Source: Candidatus Binatia bacterium (lineage in GTDB: Bacteria; Desulfobacterota; Binatia; HRBIN30). From it: 64,000 nt of DNA. The position numbers and the translations under genes were made by a program. Location: positions 36,700 to 100,699 of the forward strand of contig JAKLJW010000017.1 in assembly GCA_023150935.1 (NCBI GenBank), given 5' to 3'. Under the pieces are notes generated by a model that was given only the letters and a program-made list of their open reading frames with translations, was not told the origin of the DNA and searched no databases. Of this stretch, positions 57,249-64,000 are shown piece by piece; position 1 is the stretch's first letter; every line of letters begins with the position of its first letter.

Positions 57249-57455
57249 CCGGCCCTCCAGGGCAGGTGTAGCGGTTGCCCACGTGGCCGCCCGCCCGTTC
57301 CAAGGTCAATCGACGACTGAGCGTCTCGTGAGTGTCTCGTCAGTTGCGGGTCAGTTGCGCCAGTTGCCCGAAGTTCTCTCAGGTGGGCGTTGACGCGACC
57401 TCGCTGTGGTGCGACACTGCCCGCGGTTTGTCGCTTGACTACGGGGAGGTAACCA
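57249..57455. other. gap between transposase relic and secreted-protein gene
   Basis: No gene seen. It ends in GGGGAGG before the next ATG, 7 bases upstream. Direct CAGTTGCG-type words near 57343-57360 (GTCAGTTGCGGGTCAGTTGCG) may be a short tandem repeat left by the mobile element. Confidence 0.4.
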
Positions 57456-58388
57456 ATGTCGTCACATCTGCGTCTTTGCTTGCTCGCTCGGGTTGCTGCG
57501 GCGGCAGCGCTAACTGTTCTATGGATCGGGGCAGCCCATGCTCAGCCGGGGACGCTGATCAAGACGATCGCGCTCCCGGTGACCGGTTTCGGCGTCAGCG
57601 TCGCCGCCGACTGCACCGGAAACATCTTCTACACGAACGCCAGCGATTCGAACCTTTACACGATCGACAAGGATGGGAACCTCCTCGACACTACGCCGGT
57701 CACGGCGGCCGGCAGCGGTACGCCGCTGTTCATGGACGAGTTCGCCTGGGATGAGGGTCGTAAGGTTCTGTGGGCACAGGAGCACAACACCAATCCCATC
57801 AACGTGTACCAGCTCGATCCGACTACGGGCGTCGCGACTTTCGCCTTTGCGGGCGGATCGAGCATCGGCTCCTTCCGCGACGGGATCGGATACGACGGTA
57901 CCGACGACAGTCTCTGGATCAGTGGCGACGTGAGCAGCGTCATCGATCACTACACGACCACTGGCGCGTTCATCAATCAGATCACCCCGAAGAACGCCGG
58001 TGGTGGCACCCTCGGCTTCATCAGCGGCGTCGTGGTCGGGAACGGCGATTTGCTCTATCTCGGGCAGAACGGCCTCGTGCAGATCGTTCAAGTCGAGAAG
58101 AGCGATGGCGACTTCCTGGGCGTGTTCGCCTCGCCGGGCGGTACGCGCGACGAGGGTCTGGAGTGCGACCCGGTGAACTTCGCACCCAACCTGGCCCTGC
58201 TCTCCCGCGAGGCCGAGGGAGGTGGCGCTATTGCCGTCATCGAGCTGGAACCGGGGACGTGTTCCTGCGGTGGTGGCCCCCCCGTACAGACCTCTCCGGT
58301 GCCCGCTTTCTCGCCCGTCGGCATGGCCGTGGCCAGTCTGGTCGTTGCGGTTGGCGGGTTCCTCGCCGCACAGCGCCGCCGCAACTAG
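57456..58388 (+). CDS. secreted propeller-like protein with C-terminal sorting-like tail
   Basis: 310 residues. A signal peptide (1-29, VLWIGAAHA) is followed by repeated beta motifs such as GNIFYTNASDSNLYTIDKDG, GRKVLWAQEH, YQLDPTTGVATF and GDLLYLGQNGLVQIV, suggesting a propeller of four to six blades. Cys residues near the end (CDPVN, TCSCGGGPP) precede SPVPAFSPVGMAVASLVVAV and GGFLAAQRRRN: a Pro-rich spacer, one membrane segment, then Arg. This tail looks like an IPTL/PEP-CTERM-type sorting signal. GGGGAGG lies 7 bases before the ATG. A strong hairpin follows. Function unknown. Confidence 0.78.
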   Translation: MSSHLRLCLLARVAAAAALTVLWIGAAHAQPGTLIKTIALPVTGFGVSVAADCTGNIFYTNASDSNLYTIDKDGNLLDTTPVTAAGSGTPLFMDEFAWDEGRKVLWAQEHNTNPINVYQLDPTTGVATFAFAGGSSIGSFRDGIGYDGTDDSLWISGDVSSVIDHYTTTGAFINQITPKNAGGGTLGFISGVVVGNGDLLYLGQNGLVQIVQVEKSDGDFLGVFASPGGTRDEGLECDPVNFAPNLALLSREAEGGGAIAVIELEPGTCSCGGGPPVQTSPVPAFSPVGMAVASLVVAVGGFLAAQRRRN

Positions 58389-58412
58389 ACATCCCTCGTC
58401 ATAACCGAAACC

Positions 58413-58450
58413 AGGGACCGGGCCGGCATGACCGGTCCGGTCCCTGCGCT
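58413..58450 (+). terminator. hairpin after the propeller-like gene
   Basis: AGGGACCGG (58413-58421) pairs with CCGGTCCCT (58437-58445), with an inner GCCGG/CCGGT stem. It lies 25 bases past the stop. The following GCGCTTTC gives only a short T run, so strength is uncertain. Confidence 0.65.
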
Positions 58451-58746
58451 TTCAGGTACGACAGACGAGGCATCTCCGACAGCGGACTTCCCACGTTGTT
58501 ATACAGCCCCCTTCCGGGTCATCTTTCGCGTCTTGCGCGACACCTGTGCTCACCGAGAACACGGGCGCCGTGCCTTCTCGACGTCGTGCCGTTTCCGTCA
58601 CTCACGGAAGGCAGGGACCGGCGCGGCGCACTGCCGCGTACCGCCGAGCTGCACCGACAGCGTGTCGCAGCTCACCTGCCCACGGTTGCCGCTCTTCGAA
58701 CAGCCCAATGATGAACATTCGCAAAGATACGGACCAGACGCGGATC

Positions 58747-58789
58747 AAAAAACCAGGGGGCTGGCCCCTCTCGGAGCCAACCCCCTGAT
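58747..58789 (-). terminator. intrinsic terminator of the tRNA-Asn gene
   Basis: On the minus strand CAGGGGGTTGGC (about 58776-58787) pairs with GCCAGCCCCCTG around a short loop, followed by six T residues (58747-58752). It lies 8 bases past the tRNA 3' end. Confidence 0.9.
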
Positions 58790-58796
58790 TTCCTTA

Positions 58797-58869
58797 CTCC
58801 CCGGGCCGGACTCGAACCAGCGACCAATCGGTTAACAGCCGATCGCTCTACCGACTGAGCTACCGGGGA
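58797..58869 (-). tRNA. tRNA-Asn (anticodon GTT)
   Basis: 73 bases without encoded CCA. Acceptor arm TCCCCGG pairs with CCGGGGA, discriminator G. The D arm reads AGCTCAGTCGGTAGAGC, the anticodon loop CTGTTAA with anticodon GTT in a CGATCGG/CCGATTG stem, and the T arm GCTGG-TTCGAGT-CCGGC. The absence of encoded CCA means the organism needs a CCA-adding enzyme for it. Confidence 0.95.
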
Positions 58870-59132
58870 CCACGTTGCGGCCGCGTCGACGATCTTCGAC
58901 CACGCGGAAAAAGGGGTGGGTACCATAGGCATTGTGGGGCTGCAAGGCGTTGCTCGTCGCTCTTACCGCGCGGGCCGTCGTTCGCCGTTTGCCAGCGTCC
59001 GTGGCCTGCCCTATACCAGCGGCGTTACAGGGAAACGTTTGTCGCATGCCCCACCGAAACACCCCTGCGGACCGTGCTGCGCTTGGCGCCGAGACGCAGT
59101 GCGCCGAAGCCGCGGAGAAGAGGTGACTCCCG

Positions 59133-59294
59133 ATGTGCTACGTCTGCCCGAAGTGCCGCGAAACCTACACCGTACAGCCCCCGGGCGGCACGTGCACCAA
59201 CTGCGGCGCGACGCTGGTGCCGGACGTGGAATCGCGTGAAGCGGAACAGCGCGGCGAACCCGAGGGAGTTTTCTCTCCCCGGCGACGACTGTAA
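59133..59294 (+). CDS. small zinc-ribbon protein
   Basis: 53 residues: YVCPKCRETYTVQPPGGTCT then NCGATLVPD, giving CxxC...CxxC, then a charged tail. It is a minimal zinc ribbon without membrane segments. It lies 41 bases before the ECF S-component, so it may be co-transcribed. No function is predictable. Confidence 0.65.
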   Translation: MCYVCPKCRETYTVQPPGGTCTNCGATLVPDVESREAEQRGEPEGVFSPRRRL

Positions 59295-59335
59295 GTGAGC
59301 CTCGACCTCAATCGGAAAACTGTCGACCCGAACTC

Positions 59336-60112
59336 ATGTCCGAGTTGATCACCATGTGGCGGAACACGCGCATGGTCGTACTGACGGCCATGAGCGCGTC
59401 GCTCTACGCCGCCATCTTGATCCCCTTCAAGGTCCTGCCCATCATCCCCGGAGTGACCGAGTTCCGCCCCGCAAACGCAGTGCCAGTCGTGTGCTCCTTC
59501 CTGTTCGGTCCGGCCGCGGCCTGGGGTGCCGCCATTGGCAATGTCATCGGCGACTTCTTCGGCGGTATCGGCCCCGGCGACTTCTTCGGCTTCTTCGCCA
59601 ACTTCCTTTACGGCTGCGTGCCCTACAAAGCATGGGAGGCGCTGACCGATCGCGACCCGATCCCGACATCCCCGGCCACCTGGATCGCCTTCACCGGGGT
59701 CGTCCTGCTGGCCAGTGCCGTGTGCGCCCTCGTGGTCGGTTGGGGCATCAATCTGCTCGGCTTCGTCCCCTTCTCCGTGCTCGGCAATGTGGTTCTGGTC
59801 AACAATTTCGCCGTGGCGGCCGTGCTGACACCCTTCCTGCTCGCCGTTATCTACCCACGCGTAAAGCGTGGCCGGCTGCTCTACAAGGACCTCCTGCCCC
59901 CTAGACCACGCCGTCCACGCCCGGTTCGCCTGCTTGCCCTCGCCCTGCTCGTCGCCGCCGCCGGCGCCGGGATGCTCCTCGGCAACCTCCTGTCCACCGG
60001 CGCTCTCGTTCTCCCCCTCGTCGGTGCCGGCGCCGGCACCCATGGACTCGCCGTCGGTATCGGCCTGCTGCCGATCGTCGCGCTTATCGTTCTGGCGCTG
60101 TACCTGCTGTAG
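59336..60112 (+). CDS. ECF transporter substrate-binding S-component
   Basis: 258 residues, six or so membrane segments. The S-component pattern shows as LTAMSASLYAAILIPF, then TEFRPANAVPVVCSFLFGPA, AAWGAAIGNVIGDFFGG and GPGDFFGFFANFLYGCVPY. The C-terminal third is an extra hydrophobic pair. It binds a vitamin or similar small molecule outside and delivers it through EcfT. The cargo cannot be read from the sequence; no biosynthetic gene or recognised riboswitch is linked. It begins a three-gene ECF operon. Confidence 0.85.
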   Translation: MSELITMWRNTRMVVLTAMSASLYAAILIPFKVLPIIPGVTEFRPANAVPVVCSFLFGPAAAWGAAIGNVIGDFFGGIGPGDFFGFFANFLYGCVPYKAWEALTDRDPIPTSPATWIAFTGVVLLASAVCALVVGWGINLLGFVPFSVLGNVVLVNNFAVAAVLTPFLLAVIYPRVKRGRLLYKDLLPPRPRRPRPVRLLALALLVAAAGAGMLLGNLLSTGALVLPLVGAGAGTHGLAVGIGLLPIVALIVLALYLL

Positions 60113-60113
60113 C

Positions 60114-61820
60114 GTGCGCTCCCCCGCCCCAATCGCCGTCCGGCTGGACCGCGTTTCGTTCACTTACGCCGAACAGACGCGCCCCGCCCTCCACGAGGTG
60201 TCGCTGACCGTACACCGCGGCGAAATGGTCGTCGTCATGGGCGCCACGGGCGCCGGCAAGACGACCCTCGCCAAGACGATCAACCGCACCGTGCCGACGT
60301 TCCAGCACGGGACACTCACCGGCACCGTGACCGTCCTGGGCCGCCTGCTGGCAACCGAGAGCGTCGCCCAACTCGCCGGCCTCGTCGGCCTCGTCTCGCA
60401 GGACTTCGAGGCCCAGCTCTTTTCGACCAACGTCGTCCAGGAAATCGCCTTCGGCATGGAACAGCTCGGCGTTCCGCCCACGGAAATGCGCCGCCGAGTA
60501 CCGGCCGCGCTCGCCGCCGTGGGACTCACCGGCTTCGAGCGCCGCGATCCGACGACTCTCTCGGGCGGCGAGAAGCAACGCCTGGCAATCGCAGCGACTC
60601 TGGCACTGCAGCCCAATATCCTCGTCTTCGACGAACCGACCACGGACCTCGACCCGATCGGCAAGCTCGAGATCTTTGCCGTCCTGGGACGCATGCGGAA
60701 AGACGGCATGACCATGCTCGTCATCGAACACGAAAGCGCCGCCGCCGAAGACGCCGACCGACTGGTTGTCCTGCACGAGGGACGCGTCGTGGCCGACGAC
60801 ACACCGGCGCGGCTGCTGCCACAGGTCGATTTCCTGCGCGCGCACGGCGTTCGCCCGCCCGACCTGCATTCCGTGGCCACCGCACTGCGACTGGAACCCG
60901 TCCCGCGCTCGATCGACGATGCCGAAGCGGCACTGCGCCGGCGCCACCCGTCGAACCCGCCGCAGACCGCAACCCCCGTCGCCGCCGCGGCACCGCCGCA
61001 TGGGCACCCAGCGCCGATCGTCGAGGCTCGCGATCTCACCCTCGCTTACGAAGCGGGAACGCGCGCCCTCGACGGCGTCTCGCTCGCAATCTTCCCGGGC
61101 GAACTCGTTGCCCTGATCGGGCAGAACGGTTCCGGCAAGACCACGCTGGCCAAGACGCTCAACGGGCTACTGCGTCCCGATACGGGAACCGTGCGGCTCG
61201 GCGACCGCAACCTCCACGAGCTGCCGTTGCAGCAAGTCGCCGCCGATATCGGCTACGTCTTCCAGAATCCCGACCACCAGCTCTTCGCCCCCACCGTGCT
61301 CGACGAAGTAGCGTTCGGACCGCGCAATCTCGGCGTCACCGAAGAGGAACTCGAAGACCGGGTGCAGACCGCCCTGGCCGCCGTCGGGTTGCTGGGCTGC
61401 GAGGGCGAGGATCCGTTCCTGCTCGGCAAGGGACAAAGGGAGCGCCTCGCGGTCGCCTCCCTGCTGGCCATGCGGCCGCGGCTGCTGATCCTCGACGAGC
61501 CGACCACCGGCCTCGACTACACCGAGCAGGTCCGCATGCTCGACCTGATCGCCGCTCTGCACCGGGGCGGCATGGCCATTCTGATGATCACGCACAGCCC
61601 GTGGGTCGTCGCCGAGTACGCCGAGCGCGGCGTCCTGATGCAGAGCGGGCGCATCCGCTTCGACGGCCCGTTGCGAAATCTGTTCGCCGAGGAGGACTTG
61701 CTCGCGGCCTCGCACTTCCGGGTGCCGGATGCCACCCGGCTGGGCCGCCGCTTCGGGTTTACGCCGTTGTCAGTCGCGGAGTTGGTCGCCGCACTCGCCG
61801 GACCGCCAGGGGAGCGTTGA
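60114..61820 (+). CDS. fused ECF transporter ATPases (EcfA-EcfA')
   Basis: 568 residues, two ABC domains. First: Walker A GATGAGKTT (about 41-49), LSGGEKQRLAIAATLAL, NILVFDEPTTDLDP. Linker (about 255-300) is Ala/Pro-rich. Second: Walker A GQNGSGKTT, signature degenerate LLGKGQRERLAVASLLA, LLILDEPTTGLDYTEQ and THSPWVVAEYAE. The fusion replaces the usual EcfA1/A2 pair. The GTG at 60114 lies 1 base after the S-component stop. It hydrolyses ATP to drive toppling of the S-component through EcfT. Confidence 0.9.
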   Translation: MRSPAPIAVRLDRVSFTYAEQTRPALHEVSLTVHRGEMVVVMGATGAGKTTLAKTINRTVPTFQHGTLTGTVTVLGRLLATESVAQLAGLVGLVSQDFEAQLFSTNVVQEIAFGMEQLGVPPTEMRRRVPAALAAVGLTGFERRDPTTLSGGEKQRLAIAATLALQPNILVFDEPTTDLDPIGKLEIFAVLGRMRKDGMTMLVIEHESAAAEDADRLVVLHEGRVVADDTPARLLPQVDFLRAHGVRPPDLHSVATALRLEPVPRSIDDAEAALRRRHPSNPPQTATPVAAAAPPHGHPAPIVEARDLTLAYEAGTRALDGVSLAIFPGELVALIGQNGSGKTTLAKTLNGLLRPDTGTVRLGDRNLHELPLQQVAADIGYVFQNPDHQLFAPTVLDEVAFGPRNLGVTEEELEDRVQTALAAVGLLGCEGEDPFLLGKGQRERLAVASLLAMRPRLLILDEPTTGLDYTEQVRMLDLIAALHRGGMAILMITHSPWVVAEYAERGVLMQSGRIRFDGPLRNLFAEEDLLAASHFRVPDATRLGRRFGFTPLSVAELVAALAGPPGER

Positions 61821-61823
61821 GCC

Positions 61824-62609
61824 GTGCCGCTGTTTCTCTACATCGAACCGCCGACCCGCCTGCACGCACTGCACCCGATCGTGAAGGTCGTCGGCATGCT
61901 CGCGGTGTTCGTGGCGGCGTTCGTCGGCGAACGACCCGTAAGCCTGCTGCCGCTGACGACGCTGGCGGTCCTGTTGATAGCTGCCGCTAACGGATTCCCG
62001 AACGTACGCCGCCTGCGCTGGCTGTTCGGGCTGGTCTTTGCGATGACCTTCGCCATCTGGACGTTGTTCTTCCGCGGCGGTACGCCGCTGCTGCAATGGG
62101 GGCCGCTGCAAGTAAGTCGGGCCGGCCCCGAATTCGCGCTTGGGATGGCACTGAAGCTCGTAACGTTCCTGTCCATCGGCGTGGTGTTTCTATCGACAAC
62201 GAAAATCGAGGAACTGGCCTGGGCGCTGACGCGTCTGGGGATGCCTTACAAGCTCGGTTTCACCATGACGCTGGCCTTCCGCCTGGTACCCGTGTTCATC
62301 GATTCGGCCACGACGGTGGTACAGGCGCAGCGCTGCCGCGGCTTCGACTTCGACACGGGCGGAATCGCCCAGCGAGTGCGCCGGTACGTGCCGGTAATCG
62401 TGCCCGTATTCATGGGCGCTTTGCGGCGCGCCGACGGCATGGCGATGGCCCTCGAAGGGCGCGGCTTCCAGTCGGGGCACCGGCGGACCACCTACGATCA
62501 TTACCGTTTCCGCGGCACCGATGCCGTGGCATTGCTGGCCGCACTGGTAGTCGCCGCCGCCTACGTCGCACTGTGGTACGCGGGATTCACCGCGGTGCCG
62601 CTAACCTAG
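61824..62609 (+). CDS. ecfT: ECF transporter transmembrane coupling protein EcfT
   Basis: 261 residues with about five membrane segments. Two coupling helices end in AQRCRGFDFDTG and ALEGRGFQSG, the paired A-x-R-x-R/G-type motifs that contact the ATPases. The GTG at 61824 lies 3 bases after the ATPase stop. It completes the S-A-A-T transporter. Confidence 0.9.
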   Translation: MPLFLYIEPPTRLHALHPIVKVVGMLAVFVAAFVGERPVSLLPLTTLAVLLIAAANGFPNVRRLRWLFGLVFAMTFAIWTLFFRGGTPLLQWGPLQVSRAGPEFALGMALKLVTFLSIGVVFLSTTKIEELAWALTRLGMPYKLGFTMTLAFRLVPVFIDSATTVVQAQRCRGFDFDTGGIAQRVRRYVPVIVPVFMGALRRADGMAMALEGRGFQSGHRRTTYDHYRFRGTDAVALLAALVVAAAYVALWYAGFTAVPLT

Positions 62610-62689
62610 GCCGCCGACATGAGGACGAACTCCCGCGTCCGCCCGCCCCGGCCCCGAACTTCGTCGCGCTCGGCAGGTCCAGCCGCGCC

Positions 62690-64000
62690 ATGAAGGAACG
62701 CGGCGTGTCCAGGGAATCCGTCCTCGATCTCGCGGTATTCGCGGCGCTGGCCGTCGGAACGCTGGTCTTCTGGCAATTCCGCATCGTGCAGACGGGGTAC
62801 GAACTCGCTGCTCCGTCCAACGATCTCTTCATGCAGATCTACCCGATGTCCCACCGGGCCTTCGCGTGGTGGCGCGACGGGCAGATCCCACTGTGGAACC
62901 CGTTTCAGTATTGCGGCGTTCCGCTGCTAGCCACCGTGCTCTACGGCATCTTCTATCCGCTGAACGTGTTCTATCTGCTGGTACCGCGCACCGAGGTCGC
63001 CATCGAGTGCACGGTGGTTCTCCACCTCTTTGCCGCCGGCCTCTTCATGTATCTGTACTGCCGCACCATTCGTCTCGGTCGTTGGGCGGCAGTGGCCGGC
63101 GCCGTGGTGTTCATGTGGTCCGGCTTCCTCGTGTTGGAGGCCCTCTGGTTTACTCCGGCGCTGTCGGCGGCGGTATGGCTGCCGCTCGGGTTCCTCGCCA
63201 TCGAAAAGATCTTCTCCGACCGGCGCTTGCGCTGGGCTGTCCTGCTGGCCACAGCGGTAGCCATGCCCCTGCTCGCAGGGTGGCTGCAGACCTGGCTTTA
63301 CTCGATGTATGCGCTCGCCGCGTACTCGGCGGTGCGACTGACCGCCGCGTGGTTTCGTCCAGGCGAGAGACGTCACCTCGTTCGGCTGGGCGGTCTGCTT
63401 GCCGCCGGCGCGGCGATCGGCCTGGGCCTGACCGCCGTTCAGCTCCTGCCGACGCTGGAGTTGCAAAGTCTCGGGCCGCGACGCCCGGGGGGTCTTTCAA
63501 TCGCACAGATGCTCGCCTACGGCCCCGTCGCGCCCGGCAAACTGCTCGCGGAAACCGTGGATTCCCGTGCCGGACATCCCCGCTTCTCTTATCTCGGCAT
63601 ATTGCCGCTGCTTCTTGCGCCCCTCGCCTTCTGTACGCGCGGCGATCGCGTACGCGTGGCATTTCTCTGGTGCGTCCTCCTGCTCTCTGCCGGCTTTGCA
63701 CTGACGGTCCACACACCCCTGTTCTCGTTGTATCGCGCCCTGCCCGCGGCAACGTGGTTTCGCATTCCCAACCGCATCCTGTTCCTTTACGCGTTCGCCG
63801 GCGCGGTCCTCAGCGGCATCGGCCTCGACACCGTGATGAGCGCGGCACGCGACCGGCCCGGCCGGCGCCGGTGGTGGGTGCTCGGTCCGATTCTCTTGCC
63901 GGGTGTGTTCTGGCTCCTGGCGGTGAACATGCCGGGGCGTAGTCGCCTGTATGCGGTCGCCGGTGTCATCGGCATCGCCGCCGTCTTGCTCCTCGGGCCA
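62690..64000 (+). CDS. YfhO-like polytopic membrane protein, 5' part
   Basis: 437 codons to the window edge without a stop, so the 3' end is missing. Residues 1-35 give the first membrane helix; SNDLFMQIYPMSHRAFAWWR then DGQIPLWNPFQYCGVPL is the hallmark loop of YfhO/GT-C-type membrane proteins (Asp near the start as in lipid-linked glycosyl transfer). Around ten more helices follow. Role is probably envelope glycan or lipoteichoic-type modification; specificity unknown. The ATG at 62690 lies 80 bases after ecfT. Confidence 0.8.
   Translation, partial: MKERGVSRESVLDLAVFAALAVGTLVFWQFRIVQTGYELAAPSNDLFMQIYPMSHRAFAWWRDGQIPLWNPFQYCGVPLLATVLYGIFYPLNVFYLLVPRTEVAIECTVVLHLFAAGLFMYLYCRTIRLGRWAAVAGAVVFMWSGFLVLEALWFTPALSAAVWLPLGFLAIEKIFSDRRLRWAVLLATAVAMPLLAGWLQTWLYSMYALAAYSAVRLTAAWFRPGERRHLVRLGGLLAAGAAIGLGLTAVQLLPTLELQSLGPRRPGGLSIAQMLAYGPVAPGKLLAETVDSRAGHPRFSYLGILPLLLAPLAFCTRGDRVRVAFLWCVLLLSAGFALTVHTPLFSLYRALPAATWFRIPNRILFLYAFAGAVLSGIGLDTVMSAARDRPGRRRWWVLGPILLPGVFWLLAVNMPGRSRLYAVAGVIGIAAVLLLGP

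Noticed and set aside
58980..59045. ACCAGCG...GGGAA words suggesting a TPP riboswitch before the zinc-ribbon/ECF operon
   Set aside because: The CTGAGA core and the paired CCTGATCTGG element are absent; only the 3' words match.
62866..63942. 358-codon plus-strand frame near the right edge
   Set aside because: It is out of frame with the YfhO-like protein, which is open from 62690 to the window edge and carries the family motif and membrane helices.

Overview
This is a high-GC, gene-dense bacterial chromosomal segment from a Gram-negative organism. Evidence for an outer membrane includes lpxA, a TolC-type protein, lipoproteins and a Ccm cytochrome c maturation system. The mix suggests a deltaproteobacteria-like lineage, possibly Binatota/Desulfobacterota-related: a CcmE with Cys in place of the haem-binding His, secreted proteins with Thr/Pro 'PTPTAT'-type linkers, Myxo-type disulfide modules and C-terminal sorting-like tails. 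That placement is inference; no marker gene in the window proves it. The segment looks like core chromosome with a few mobile-element relics, not a phage or plasmid.

Layout. 1-1.2 kb: end of a Uma2-family gene, then a decayed stretch holding a Cys-rich ORF. 1.2-8.7 kb (minus strand): ccmABCD, then lpxA overlapping ccmD, then ccmE-ccmF-ccmH and a CcmI-like zinc-ribbon gene. An NlpC/P60 hydrolase on the plus strand interrupts the cluster. 8.8-14.2 kb (plus): glyoxalase II, serine acetyltransferase, a 1002-aa secreted beta-helix/dockerin/cohesin-like protein and a small zincin. 14.2-17.3 kb (minus): a histidine kinase and NtrC-type regulator, followed by a REP-like repeat patch. 17.7-26.1 kb (plus): uvrB, a small exported protein, and the argH-lipoprotein-lysA-dapF-dapA-dapB lysine/arginine block, mostly with overlapping start and stop codons. 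26.1-28.4 kb: hybrid sensor kinase. 28.8 kb: a GST.

29.5-37.6 kb is a co-directional minus-strand run: alaC-like aminotransferase, homoserine dehydrogenase, class II fructose bisphosphatase, a DUF2007-like protein, the large and small subunits of a B12-dependent acyl-CoA mutase, a geranylgeranyl-reductase-like flavoprotein and a cytosolic BtuF-like receptor. 37.8-43.7 kb (minus): secreted lysyl oxidase-like protein, RNase E/G and the CstA carrier. 43.8-51 kb (mainly plus): metF, a Lys-Pro-His repeat secreted protein with a strong terminator, a TolC-like protein, threonine synthase and a trans-sulfuration enzyme, with a Cys-rich surface protein on the minus strand. 51-55.7 kb: two divergent Ntn-hydrolases. 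56-58.4 kb: DUF2332 protein, a transposase relic and a secreted propeller-like protein. 58.8 kb: tRNA-Asn. 59.1-62.6 kb: a zinc-ribbon gene and a complete ECF transporter (S, fused A-A, T). The window ends inside a YfhO-like membrane protein.

Together the genes cover aspartate-family amino acid synthesis (hom, thrC, trans-sulfuration, metF, dap genes), cytochrome c maturation, an envelope with several unusual secreted proteins, and B12-linked acyl-CoA metabolism. No CRISPR array, prophage or obvious defence island was seen. The strongest candidates for something undescribed are the KPH-repeat protein, the one-chain dockerin/cohesin protein, the Ser-substituted C45-type hydrolase and the ECF transporter of unknown cargo.
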